From Limimaricola hongkongensis DSM 17492 (lineage in GTDB: Bacteria; Pseudomonadota; Alphaproteobacteria; Rhodobacterales; Rhodobacteraceae), in NCBI RefSeq assembly GCF_000600975.2, contig NZ_KK088648.1, positions 62,001 through 126,000 of the forward strand: a DNA stretch of 64,000 nt. The letters run 5' to 3'. Position numbers and translations under genes: made by a program. Position 1 is the stretch's first letter, and the number at the start of each line of letters is the position of its first letter. Below the pieces are notes generated by a model. That model had not been told where the DNA came from, did no database searches, and saw nothing but the letters and a program-made list of their open reading frames with translations. Shown here in pieces: positions 26,834 through 35,614 of the stretch.

Positions 26834-29350
26834 TCAGGCCGCGGGCTTGCCGCCCAGCGCGGCGGCGCGTTCGGGATCCATGCCGCGCTTGAGCGCGCTG
26901 TCGCGCACCGCTTCGCGCACCGCCGGGCTGCGCCGCATCAGCCGCAGGAACCGCGCCTCGTCCAGCTCCAGCAGCACCCCGTGGCTGAGCGCCCGGACCT
27001 CGGCCCGCTTACGCCTGGGGCTCAAGAGCGCGAGCTGGCCGAACATCTCCCCCCGGCCAAGCCGGACGGTCTGCCCGGCGGTTTCGATCTCCACCGCGCC
27101 GGAGGCGATGAAGCTGACCGACCGCGCCGGGGCATCGCGGCCCTGCAGCACCTCGCCCGCGGCGACGAAGCGCGTCACCAGCGCCTTGGACAGCCTCTGG
27201 CGCACGCCTGCGTCGAGATCGGAGAACAGTGGGAACTGCTGCACCAGCACCGCCTTTTGCACCGCGAGGTCGAGCTTGGGGCGCGCCTCGGCTTCGCTGC
27301 GCCGGGTCTCGATCTGCGCCAGCAGGGTCGCGTGCAGCTCCGGCCCGATCAACCCGTCCTCGCGCAGCGCGGCGTATTCGCGTTCCTCGATCCGAAGCGC
27401 GGTGCGGCGGATGAAGCGTCGCTCCAGTTCCTCGGCATAGCCCGGATATTGCAACCTGAGCCCGTCGAGCGCCTGCGCCACCTGTTCGGCCCGCCTGCCG
27501 ATCAGGTCGTGCAGAAGCTCCGCCACGCGCCGCCCATGGATGCGCCTGATGCGGCTGTCGATGAACCCGTCGAGATCGCGCAGCACGAGCCCTTGGGTCA
27601 AAAGCAGCTCGAACCGGTCGGCAGTGAGCCGCGCAAGCGGCCCCGACACATGCAGCCGGTTGTGCAGGAAGGCGGCAAAGCGTGTCCGCCCGCCCTGCCC
27701 GATGCTGGCGCGCGCCGCCCGCCTGTAGCCCATGCGTCCGCCGGTGCGGGTCGTCTCGATCAGCCGGTCGGCCTCGGCCAGCGCCTGTTCGGCCTGCCGG
27801 TTGGAGATCGCCCGATCCCGGAACAATTGAAGAACATGGTCGCGTTCCGCCCCGGCCAGCGCGATCAGCCCGAGCGTGATCCGGTCGCTGTCGGAGATCG
27901 CCTCGCCCTCTTCGGCGCGGGCCACGGCATCGTCGAGCCGGGCGGCAAAGCTCTTGGCCTCCGAGCGCACCGTCTCCCGCGTGAGCCCGTAATTCTCGGC
28001 CGCCTCGGCCACCGCTTCGCGCACGCTTTGCAGCGCCACGGCGACCACCTGCCGCGCCAGCGCCGCGTCGAGCGGCGACAGCTTCTCCAGTCCCAGCCAC
28101 TTGATCAGCGGGCGCAGCGTGACACCCTGCACGATCAGCGTGAACAGCGTGAAACCGGTGGCGATGATGCCGGTGAGACGGCGCACATCCTCGGGCACCC
28201 GCAGGCTTTCGGTCACCGCCAGCGCCAGCGCCAGCGTGATCGCCCCGCGCAGGCCGCCCCACAGGATCGCGGCGCGGTAGGGCCGCTCCACCGGCGGCGA
28301 CAGCCCGGCCAGGCTCAGTAGCGGCAGCAACCCCCACAGGATCGCGGCGCGCGCGCCCAGCGCGGCCAGCGTGACGACCGCCACGAGCGCGAAATCGACC
28401 GGCCGCGCCCCGTCGAGCAGCCGCGGGATCAAGAGCGCGGCGAGCAGGAAGATGAAGGCCCCCGCCCAATGCGCCAGCAGGTCCCAGACCTCGCGCATGT
28501 TGGTCCATGACAGCGGCGACAGCCGCCCCGGCGCCGCGAGGTTGAGCGTCAGCCCCGCGCCCACCACGGCAATGACGCCGGAGGCGCCGACCAGCCGCTC
28601 GGCGGCGATATAGGCAAGATAGGGCAAGGCGACCGAGATCGAGACCTGCGCCAGGGCGAACCGCTCCAGCCAGCTCATCAGCCGCACCCCCGCCTGCGCC
28701 ATCACCCAGCCGGTCAGCCCGCCCGCCCCCAGAAGCCACGGGAACTGCGCCAGCGCCGGACCCAGTTCGGGGTTCGGCACGCCGCGCATCACGAAACCCA
28801 TGAACAGGCCGAACAGCGCGATCGCGGCGGCGTCGTTCAAAAGGCTTTCACCTTCGATGATCCGGCTCAGGCGGCGCGGCGCGGCGAGGTTGCGAAAGAT
28901 CGAGACCACGGCAGAGGGGTCCGTGGTCGAGACGATCGCCCCGATCAGCAGGCAGGCCATCAGCGGCAGCACCCCCGTCAGGTAGAGCGCGCCGCCCACC
29001 GTGAAGGTCGCCACCACCACCGCCACCACCGCCAGCGTCAGGATCGGCACCCAGTCGTCGATCATCCGCCGCAGGTTCACCCCCAGCGTCACCTGGAAGA
29101 GCAGCGTCGGCAGGAACACGTAGAGAAACACGTTCGAACGGATCGGCAGGTTCAGGATCGCCTCCGCCACCGGGTTGAGCGCATCGGTCAGCTGGGTGTT
29201 GAGAAAGAAGGTCGCGCCGAGACCCGCCAGCACGCCGAAGCCCGCGAGGATCACGTTGAACGGCAATCGCAGCCGCGCGGCGAGCGGCTCCCCCAGCCCG
29301 ATCAGCAGGAAAAAGGCGGCAAGGATGGCGGTGGCGATGATGATATCCAT
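26834..29350 (-). CDS. NhaP-type cation/proton antiporter with cyclic-nucleotide-binding domain
   Basis: CPA1-family inner-membrane antiporter of 838 residues. The first 400 residues hold about 12 helices with the family motifs FLPTLLFQVTLGVN, AIVSTTDPSAVVSIF and EGESLLNDAAAIALF; the aspartates of TDP and ND are the cation/proton site. A long arginine/glutamate-rich helical cytosolic region follows (450-690). The last 130 residues look like a cNMP-binding fold: FPLFSDLDAGVRQRLSKALV, GEVLQGRDAPARSVSFIASG and GEMFGQLALLSPRRKRAEVRA, close to the phosphate-binding cassette. Gating by cAMP or cGMP is inferred from this domain. It converges with the sulfotransferase-like gene. Confidence 0.88.
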   Translation of the reverse strand: MDIIIATAILAAFFLLIGLGEPLAARLRLPFNVILAGFGVLAGLGATFFLNTQLTDALNPVAEAILNLPIRSNVFLYVFLPTLLFQVTLGVNLRRMIDDWVPILTLAVVAVVVATFTVGGALYLTGVLPLMACLLIGAIVSTTDPSAVVSIFRNLAAPRRLSRIIEGESLLNDAAAIALFGLFMGFVMRGVPNPELGPALAQFPWLLGAGGLTGWVMAQAGVRLMSWLERFALAQVSISVALPYLAYIAAERLVGASGVIAVVGAGLTLNLAAPGRLSPLSWTNMREVWDLLAHWAGAFIFLLAALLIPRLLDGARPVDFALVAVVTLAALGARAAILWGLLPLLSLAGLSPPVERPYRAAILWGGLRGAITLALALAVTESLRVPEDVRRLTGIIATGFTLFTLIVQGVTLRPLIKWLGLEKLSPLDAALARQVVAVALQSVREAVAEAAENYGLTRETVRSEAKSFAARLDDAVARAEEGEAISDSDRITLGLIALAGAERDHVLQLFRDRAISNRQAEQALAEADRLIETTRTGGRMGYRRAARASIGQGGRTRFAAFLHNRLHVSGPLARLTADRFELLLTQGLVLRDLDGFIDSRIRRIHGRRVAELLHDLIGRRAEQVAQALDGLRLQYPGYAEELERRFIRRTALRIEEREYAALREDGLIGPELHATLLAQIETRRSEAEARPKLDLAVQKAVLVQQFPLFSDLDAGVRQRLSKALVTRFVAAGEVLQGRDAPARSVSFIASGAVEIETAGQTVRLGRGEMFGQLALLSPRRKRAEVRALSHGVLLELDEARFLRLMRRSPAVREAVRDSALKRGMDPERAAALGGKPAA

Positions 29351-29559
29351 GCGACTGCGATACAGCCTTGGCGCGGCGCGGGAAATGGCCCGCGCGCGCG
29401 ATGGGCGGCAGCGCGCTGTCGGGCCCGGCCTCCTTGGCGCGCGGCGGTGGCACGTGGCGGTCTGGAAACATGACCAACGCGCTTGCCAGACCCTGCCCCC
29501 TCATGCAGTCTCTGCCCCAGCGAGGCGGCCGGAGGGGGCCGCCGCACAGGGAGAACCGC

Positions 29560-30513
29560 ATGACCATCACCACCATTCTCAAGGGCGCCGTGGCCGCAAC
29601 GGCGCTCGTGACCGCACCGCTGGCCGCCAACGCGCAGGAGTTCATCAACATCCTGACGGGGGGCACCTCGGGCGTCTATTACCCGCTCGGCGTCGGGCTT
29701 TCCAACATCTACGGCGAGAACATCGAGGGCGCGCGCACGCAGGTGCAGTCGACCAAGGCCAGCGTCGAGAACATGAACCTTTTGCAGGACGGGCGCGGCG
29801 AGCTGGCCTTCGCGCTGGGCGACACGGTGGCGATGGCGTGGGAGGGCAACGCCGATGCGGGCTTCACCGCACCGCTCGACCAGATCCGCGGCATCGCCGC
29901 GATCTATCCCAACTTCATCCAGATCGTCGCCTCGGCCGAGAGCGGCATCACCAGCTTCGAGGAGCTCAAGGGCAAGGGGCTGTCGGTCGGCGCGCCCGCT
30001 TCCGGCACCGAGCTCAACGCCCGCGCCATCTTCGGCGCGATGGGAATGAGCTATGACGATCTGGGCAAGACCGAGTACCTGCCCTTCGCGGAATCGGTCG
30101 AGCTGATCAAGAACCGCCAGCTCGACGGCACGCTGCAATCGGCCGGTCTCGGCGTGGCCTCGATCCGCGATCTCGCCGCCGCGCTCGACATCAACGTCGT
30201 GGCGATCCCCGAGGAAACCGCCGAAAGCCTCGGCGCGCCCTATATCGCCGCCACCATTCCCGCGGGCACCTATGACGGCCAGGCCGAGGATGTGCCCACC
30301 GTCGCGGTGTCGAATTTTCTCGTGACCCATGCCGGCGTGTCGGACGATCTCGCCTACGAGATGACCAGGCTGCTCTACGAGAACCTCGACTCGCTCGAGG
30401 CCAACCACATGGCCGCCGCCGACATCAAGATGGAGAACGCGCTGAACGGCATGCCGATCCCGCTGCATCCGGGCGCGGAGCGTTTCTACCGCGAGCAGGG
30501 CATGATCGACTGA
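29560..30513 (+). CDS. TAXI-family TRAP transporter solute-binding protein
   Basis: Periplasmic binding protein of 317 residues for a TRAP transporter of the TAXI type; substrate unknown, organic acids are typical. The signal peptide ends near residue 24 (LAANAQEF). The mature part starts INILTGGTSGVYYPLGVGLS, the family hallmark, and contains QSTKASVENMNLL, AIYPNFIQIVASAESG and SVGAPASGTELNARAIF. I chose ATG 29560 after CAGGGAG; the longer frame adds a non-signal arginine-rich segment. It is followed by a hairpin and then the fused permease gene, as in other TAXI operons. Confidence 0.92.
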   Translation: MTITTILKGAVAATALVTAPLAANAQEFINILTGGTSGVYYPLGVGLSNIYGENIEGARTQVQSTKASVENMNLLQDGRGELAFALGDTVAMAWEGNADAGFTAPLDQIRGIAAIYPNFIQIVASAESGITSFEELKGKGLSVGAPASGTELNARAIFGAMGMSYDDLGKTEYLPFAESVELIKNRQLDGTLQSAGLGVASIRDLAAALDINVVAIPEETAESLGAPYIAATIPAGTYDGQAEDVPTVAVSNFLVTHAGVSDDLAYEMTRLLYENLDSLEANHMAAADIKMENALNGMPIPLHPGAERFYREQGMID

Positions 30514-30528
30514 TCGACTGACCTTTCG

Positions 30529-30553
30529 CCGGGGCGCGCTTTGGCGCCCCCGG
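30529..30553 (+). terminator. Intercistronic hairpin between TAXI binding protein and permease
   Basis: GC stem CCGGGGCGC / GCGCCCCCGG with one bulged base and a 6-nt loop, without a T run. Such hairpins after binding-protein genes often lower downstream expression or protect the upstream message. Confidence 0.45.
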
Positions 30554-30626
30554 CCCGATCCAGATCGCGCCCCGCCATCCCGCCCGGATGACGGGGCGTT
30601 TCGCACCAGACCGAAGGCATTCCCCC

Positions 30627-32720
30627 ATGACCGCGCAATCCGACCCGCTCAAGGAGATCCCCGCCGAGGCGGGCGGTCCCGATCACCACATATCCTCCTT
30701 TCCGCCGGGCACGACCGGGCGGATGCTGTTCTGGATCGCGGTCGCCTTCTCGACCTTCCAGATCGTCACCGCCGCCCATCTCGTCGATCTGCCGAGCCAG
30801 GTGACGCGGGCGCTGCATGTCGGCTTTTTGATGCTGATGACCTTCCCGCTGGTGGCCGCCGCGCGCGGGCGCGGGCCGGGGCTCAAGGCGGTTGCCTGGG
30901 CCTTCGCGCTCGCGGGCGTCGCGGTCGCGCTTTACCAGTGGTGGCAATACGAACCGCTGATCCTGCGCGCGGGACGGCCGCTCACCATGGATCTCGCGAT
31001 CGGGGTGATCGCGCTTCTGACCGTGTTCGGCGCGGCGCTGGCGCTGATGGGCCCGGCGCTGCCGATCATTTCGGGGCTGTTTCTCGCCTATACGCTGTTC
31101 GGCCAGCACCTGCCGCCGCCGCTCATCCATCGCGGCTATGATTTCGAGCAGGTGATCGACCACATGGCGTTCGGCACCGAGGGCATCTACGGCATCCCGG
31201 TCTATGTCTCCTCGACCTATATCTTCCTGTTCATCCTGTTCGGCGCCTTTCTCGAAAAGGCCGGGATGATCCGGCTGTTCACCGATGTCGCGCTCGGCCT
31301 GTTCGGCCATCGTCAGGGCGGCGCGGCCAAGGTCGCCGTGGTCTCCTCCGGCCTGATGGGCACGATCTCCGGCTCCGGCGTCGCCAATGTCGTCACCACC
31401 GGCCAGTTCACCATCCCGCTGATGAAGCGCTTCGGCTACCGCGCGGCCTTCGCGGGCGGGGTCGAGAGCACCGCCTCGATGGGCGGGCAGATCATGCCGC
31501 CGGTGATGGGCGCCGTCGCCTTCATCATGGCCGAGACGCTGGGCGTCGATTACGTCGAGGTGGTCAAGGCCGCGATCGTGCCCGCGCTGCTCTATTTTCT
31601 TTCCGCCTTCTGGATGGTGCATCTCGAAGCGGGCCGGCACGGCCTGCGCGGCCTGACACGGGCCGAGCTGCCCTCGGCCATGGCGGCGATCCGCGAAAAC
31701 TGGATGCTGATCGTGCCCTTGGGCATCCTGATCTACCTGCTGTTCGCGGGCTACACGCCGCTTTTCGCGGGCACCGTCGGCCTCGGGCTCACCGTTCTGC
31801 TGATCCTTGGCGGCTCGATCGCTCTGGGCCTGCCCAGCGCGGCGCTGCGTTCGATCGTCTGGGTCGGGCTCGGCCTCGTCGCCGCCGCCTTCCTGCAATG
31901 GGGGATCGAGGTGCTGGTGGTGGCGATCGTCGCGCTGATCGCGGCCTGCGCCGCCTTCAGGGGCGGGCGCGAGACGCTCTTGCTGTGCCGCGACAGCCTC
32001 GCCGACGGCGCGCGCACCGCGCTGCCCGTGGGCGTCGCCTGCGCTCTAGTGGGCGTGATCATCGGCGCGATGACCCTGACGGGCGCGGCCAACACCTTTG
32101 GCCAGTTCATCGTCGCGGTCGGCCAGAACAACCTGTTCCTGAGCCTCGTGCTGACGATGATCACCTGCCTGCTTCTGGGCATGGGCATCCCGACCATCCC
32201 CAACTACATCATCACCTCCTCGATCGCGGGCCCGGCGCTTCTGGAGCTGGGCGTGCCGCTGATCGTCAGCCACATGTTCGTGTTCTATTTCGGCATCCTC
32301 GCCGATCTCACGCCGCCCGTGGCGCTGGCCTGCTTCGCCGCCGCCCCGATCGCGCGCGAGAGCGGGCTGAAGATCTCGATCGAGGCGATCAAGGTCGCGG
32401 CGGCGGGCTTCGTCATTCCCTTCATGGCGGTCTATTCCCCGGCGCTGATGCTGCAGGCGGGCGGGCCTCTGGCCGAGGCGATCGGCTACTGGCCCGCCGT
32501 GGCGTGGATCATCACCAAGTCGCTGCTGTCCATCGGTCTTTGGGGCGCGGCGGTGATCGGCTGGGTCGGACGCCCCCTGCCCGCATGGCTGCGGGTGCTG
32601 GCGATGATCGCGGCCTTCACGCTGGTCGCGGCTTGGCCGATCACCGACTGGATCGGGCTCGGGCTGGCGCTTCTCGTGGCGCTGCTGATCCGGTGGCGTC
32701 CCGCGACGGCCGCCGCATGA
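30627..32720 (+). CDS. TRAP transporter fused permease (4TM + 12TM)
   Basis: Inner-membrane permease of 697 residues joining the small DctQ-like and large DctM-like subunits. After an N-terminal soluble segment, helices MLFWIAVAFSTFQIVTAAHL and FLMLMTFPLVAAARG start the small part, and the large part has the TRAP signatures VAVVSSGLMGTISGSGVANV, GGVESTASMGGQIMPPVMGA and LLLGMGIPTIPNYIITSSIA. Sodium or proton gradients drive uptake in this family. The start ATG 30627 (MTAQSDPLKEIP) was preferred to an upstream frame into the hairpin. The next gene overlaps its stop. Confidence 0.93.
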   Translation: MTAQSDPLKEIPAEAGGPDHHISSFPPGTTGRMLFWIAVAFSTFQIVTAAHLVDLPSQVTRALHVGFLMLMTFPLVAAARGRGPGLKAVAWAFALAGVAVALYQWWQYEPLILRAGRPLTMDLAIGVIALLTVFGAALALMGPALPIISGLFLAYTLFGQHLPPPLIHRGYDFEQVIDHMAFGTEGIYGIPVYVSSTYIFLFILFGAFLEKAGMIRLFTDVALGLFGHRQGGAAKVAVVSSGLMGTISGSGVANVVTTGQFTIPLMKRFGYRAAFAGGVESTASMGGQIMPPVMGAVAFIMAETLGVDYVEVVKAAIVPALLYFLSAFWMVHLEAGRHGLRGLTRAELPSAMAAIRENWMLIVPLGILIYLLFAGYTPLFAGTVGLGLTVLLILGGSIALGLPSAALRSIVWVGLGLVAAAFLQWGIEVLVVAIVALIAACAAFRGGRETLLLCRDSLADGARTALPVGVACALVGVIIGAMTLTGAANTFGQFIVAVGQNNLFLSLVLTMITCLLLGMGIPTIPNYIITSSIAGPALLELGVPLIVSHMFVFYFGILADLTPPVALACFAAAPIARESGLKISIEAIKVAAAGFVIPFMAVYSPALMLQAGGPLAEAIGYWPAVAWIITKSLLSIGLWGAAVIGWVGRPLPAWLRVLAMIAAFTLVAAWPITDWIGLGLALLVALLIRWRPATAAA

Positions 32721-33070
32721 GCGCCTGCCTGATGATCGGCGGCGTGGCGCTCGGCCTCGCCGCCGGAACGTTCGAGCTCGAATGGACCCATTCGGTCGAA
32801 AAGATCGGCTGGCGCGAAAGCTGGCGCGTCGAAGACGGCGCGCTGCATCTCGACGAGGCCCGCGTGCGCGGCTCCGGCGCGGGGATGGAGCCCGGCCCGG
32901 AGGCGCGCCTGCAGAACGGCTGGTGGGTCTGGGCGCCCGGCCTTTCCATCCCCGCGCTCGACCTCGCGGCCTCGGGCGCGACCGGCGCGGGATGGCGGCT
33001 CTGCGCGGATGGCAACTGTCGCGAAATAGGTACAGATCCGGGCAAGGCGATCCACCTCACGCCCTGTTGA
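32717..33070 (+). CDS. DUF1850 domain protein
   Basis: Protein of 117 residues of the DUF1850 family, which is found beside TAXI-TRAP permease genes. It has a short hydrophobic start MSACLMIGGVALGLAAG, possibly a signal or anchor, then FELEWTHSVEKIGWRESWRV, the conserved HSV-E core that resembles a domain binding small molecules, and WWVWAPGLSIPALDLAA. The ATG shares bases with the permease stop (ATGA), so it is translated together with it. Function is unknown; an accessory role in uptake is inferred from context. Confidence 0.88.
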   Translation: MSACLMIGGVALGLAAGTFELEWTHSVEKIGWRESWRVEDGALHLDEARVRGSGAGMEPGPEARLQNGWWVWAPGLSIPALDLAASGATGAGWRLCADGNCREIGTDPGKAIHLTPC

Positions 33071-33243
33071 GGGACCCGTGCCGGCGTGTCCCCGTTGGAT
33101 TGGCGGAAGGTCGCCCATGACCTGCCGCTTTTTTGCCCGGCCGCTGTCGCCATGCGCGTGCAGCCTTGAAGAATCGCAACCGCCGGAGTGAAGCAGCGTC
33201 GCATGAGGCGGCCAGAACGAAGGCCGCAGACAAGGAACGCGAC

Positions 33244-33342
33244 ATGCCGAACACCATCCCGTCCAAAGACGCCCCCGCCAAGCCGCGCAAGGGTCAGCAG
33301 CCCCCCGCCAAGCCGCTGTTCCGGGACTTTGCGGCGATCTGA
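33244..33342 (+). CDS. Possible small protein of 32 residues
   Basis: Short frame MPNTIPSKDAPAKPRKGQ... rich in proline and lysine, ending FRDFAAI, with a well-placed AAGGAA 7 nt upstream of ATG. It lies alone in a 344-nt gap between the DUF1850 and lytic transglycosylase genes; the rest of the gap shows nothing I recognise. It could be chance. Confidence 0.33.
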   Translation: MPNTIPSKDAPAKPRKGQQPPAKPLFRDFAAI

Positions 33343-33414
33343 GGCGCGACCCTTTCGCGGCGCGGCGCGGCGGGCTAGAACGGATCGGATCGCGTTCTCC
33401 AACGGAGCCTTCCG

Positions 33415-33894
33415 ATGACCTATAGTCGCCGCGCCGCTCTTGGCCTCGGCCTTGCCGCGCTTGCCGCCTGCGGCCGCGGACCGTCCGGCAGGACGCCCGC
33501 CATCCCCGATCTCTATCCGAACGAGACCCCGCAGATCAGGCGGCTCATCAACAAGCATGCCGACGCCTACAAGGTGCCGCGCGATCTCGTGCACCGGGTG
33601 GTGCAGCGCGAAAGCTCCTACCGGCCCGGCGCCCGCAACGGCCCCTATTACGGGCTGATGCAGATCCTGCCCGAAACCGCCCGCACCATGGGCCATCGCG
33701 GCCCGGCCTCCGAGCTTCTCGATGCCGACACCAATTTGCGCTACGCGGTCAAATACCTGCGCGGCGCGTGGATCGTGTCGAACGGCAACCGCGACAAGGC
33801 GGTGCAATGGTACGCGCGTGGCTACTACTACGAGGCGCGCAACCGCTGCCTGCTGGTCGAGACCGGCCTGCGCGACAGCGAAGTGAAGTGCTGA
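33415..33894 (+). CDS. Lytic transglycosylase lipoprotein (SLT domain)
   Basis: Peptidoglycan-cleaving enzyme of 159 residues. The N-terminus has twin arginines ([13 protein letters not shown]) and a lipobox LAAC with C19 as the probable lipidated residue, so it is likely an outer- or inner-membrane lipoprotein, perhaps exported by Tat. The SLT domain shows the catalytic glutamate in [14 protein letters not shown] (E66), [14 protein letters not shown] and [11 protein letters not shown]. The domain is minimal in length. Glutaminase follows after 4 nt, so the two may be co-transcribed. Confidence 0.88.
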   Translation: MTYSRRAALGLGLAALAACGRGPSGRTPAIPDLYPNETPQIRRLINKHADAYKVPRDLVHRVVQRESSYRPGARNGPYYGLMQILPETARTMGHRGPASELLDADTNLRYAVKYLRGAWIVSNGNRDKAVQWYARGYYYEARNRCLLVETGLRDSEVKC

Positions 33895-33898
33895 GCCC

Positions 33899-34846
33899 GT
33901 GACCGTCACCGACCCCAGGCGCCTGCGCGAGATCGTCGACGAGATCTGCGACCGCATGGCCGCCGAGACCGATCGCGGCCATGTCGCCGATTACATCCCC
34001 GAGCTGGCGCATGTCGATCCGCGCCGCTTCGCGCTGGTGCTGTCCACCGCCGAGGGCAACGTGATCGCCGGCGGCGATGCCGACACCCGGTTCTCGATCC
34101 AGTCGATCTCCAAGGTCTTCGCGCTCGCCGTGGCGCTGGGCCGGATCGGCGATCAGCTCTGGAGCCGCGTGGGCCGCGAGCCTTCGGGCGATCCGTTCAA
34201 CTCCATCGTCCAGCTCGAACACGAGCGCGGCATTCCGCGCAACCCGTTCATCAACGCAGGCGCCATCGCGGTGACCGACGCGATCCTGTCGCGGTCCGAG
34301 CCGCGCGAGGCGCTGGGCCAGATCCTGCAATTCGTGCGCTTTCTGGCCGATGACGACGACATCGCCATCGATCCGGCGGTCGCGAAATCGGAAACCGAAA
34401 CCGGCTGGCGCAACGCCGCACTGGCCAATTTCATGCGCGACTTCGGCACGATCCAGCGCCACCCCGAAAAGGTGATCGGCACCTATTTCCACCACTGCGC
34501 CATTTCCATGACGCCGCGCCAGCTGGCGCAGGCGGGGCGCTTTCTCGCCTTTGACGGCGCGCTCAGCCCCGGCGGCGCGCGCGCCATCGCGCCGCGCATG
34601 GCGCGCCAGATCAACGCGTTGATGCTGACCTGCGGGCATTACGACGGCTCGGGCGAATTCGCCTTCCGCGTCGGCCTGCCGGGCAAGAGCGGCGTCGGCG
34701 GCGGCATTCTCGCGGTGGCGCCGGGCCGGGCCGCGATCGGCTGCTGGTCGCCGGGGCTCAACGCGGTGGGCAATTCGCATCTCGCCTCGATCGCGCTGGA
34801 GATGCTGGCCGATCGCACCGGCTGGTCGGTCTTCGCCCCGAAATGA
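33899..34846 (+). CDS. glsA: Glutaminase
   Basis: Hydrolyses glutamine to glutamate and ammonia; serine-dependent beta-lactamase-like fold. The 315 residues show [20 protein letters not shown] with the S-x-x-K pair S69/K72, [34 protein letters not shown] and a C-terminal [19 protein letters not shown], all typical of the GlsA family. It starts at GTG 4 nt after the transglycosylase stop and ends just before a strong hairpin terminator. Confidence 0.95.
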   Translation: MTVTDPRRLREIVDEICDRMAAETDRGHVADYIPELAHVDPRRFALVLSTAEGNVIAGGDADTRFSIQSISKVFALAVALGRIGDQLWSRVGREPSGDPFNSIVQLEHERGIPRNPFINAGAIAVTDAILSRSEPREALGQILQFVRFLADDDDIAIDPAVAKSETETGWRNAALANFMRDFGTIQRHPEKVIGTYFHHCAISMTPRQLAQAGRFLAFDGALSPGGARAIAPRMARQINALMLTCGHYDGSGEFAFRVGLPGKSGVGGGILAVAPGRAAIGCWSPGLNAVGNSHLASIALEMLADRTGWSVFAPK

Positions 34847-34847
34847 A

Positions 34848-34875
34848 AAAGGCCCGCGCTTTCGCGCGGGCCTTT
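34848..34875. terminator. Bidirectional terminator between glsA and ndk
   Basis: Perfect 12-bp stem AAAGGCCCGCGC / GCGCGGGCCTTT with a TTTC loop, with A residues before and T residues after, placed between two convergent genes. Confidence 0.9.
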
Positions 34876-34899
34876 CCTCGAAAGCTCGAATGAGCGGCT

Positions 34900-35322
34900 T
34901 CAGCCGACCAGTTCGAGGCCCGAGAAGAAGAAGGCGATCTCTTCCTTGGCGGTGTCCGGCGCGTCCGAGCCGTGCACCGAGTTCTCGCCGACGCTTTCGG
35001 CGAACTCGGCGCGGATGGTGCCGGGGGCGGCGTCGGCGGGGTTGGTCGCGCCCATGACTTCGCGGTTCTTGGCGATCGCGCCTTCACCTTCGAGCACCTG
35101 CACGACGACCGGGCCGGAGGCCATGAATTCGGTCAGTTCGCCGAAGAAGGGACGCTCGGCATGCACGGCATAGAACTTGCCGGCCTGGTCCTGGGTCAGC
35201 TGGATCCGCTTCTGCGCGACGATGCGCAGGCCGGCATCCTCGAACTTGGCGTTGATTTTGCCGGTCAGGTTGCGCTTGGTGGCGTCGGGCTTGATGATCG
35301 AGAGCGTGCGTTCGGTGGCCAT
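34900..35322 (-). CDS. ndk: Nucleoside diphosphate kinase
   Basis: Balances NTP pools by transferring the gamma-phosphate between nucleotides through a phosphohistidine. The 140 residues start [19 protein letters not shown], and include [34 protein letters not shown] and the active-site [20 protein letters not shown], where the histidine of NSVHGSD is phosphorylated. It converges with glsA and is divergent from the ABC-F gene; a long repeat-containing region separates them. Confidence 0.97.
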   Translation of the reverse strand: MATERTLSIIKPDATKRNLTGKINAKFEDAGLRIVAQKRIQLTQDQAGKFYAVHAERPFFGELTEFMASGPVVVQVLEGEGAIAKNREVMGATNPADAAPGTIRAEFAESVGENSVHGSDAPDTAKEEIAFFFSGLELVG

Positions 35323-35467
35323 GATGTCCCTCATTTGAACGGGTTGCAGCAGGGGGTGCGAAGATGCGCCCCCGGTCGCCGCGCGCCCTAGCACGCGGGG
35401 CACGGGCTGAAAAGACGCTCGATGCGCTCCAAGGCTCCGGCGGCGCACCCGGCCCGGCCCGTTGCGC

Positions 35468-35535
35468 CTTGCGTATTTGAGGAATGGTGAAAGGATGGGC
35501 GCGCCCCTGTTTCACCATTCTCCAAATACGCATGG
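35468..35535. repeat. Inverted pair of dispersed repeats upstream of ABC-F gene
   Basis: Two copies of the dispersed repeat face each other. GCGTATTTGAGGAATGGTGA with two more As (35471-35492) and its near complement TTTCACCATTCTCCAAATAC ending in GC (35510-35531) match at 20 of 22 positions. Between them is the self-complementary GGGCGCGCCC. The whole can fold into a long hairpin or cruciform in the divergent ndk/ABC-F region. Confidence 0.85.
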
Positions 35536-35614
35536 CGACCGGTTGCCGCCGCCGCGACGGCGCCCGAACGCCTCCGGCGTTGACGCGCGGCCCGGCTTCG
35601 GGCAAGGCGCTGCC

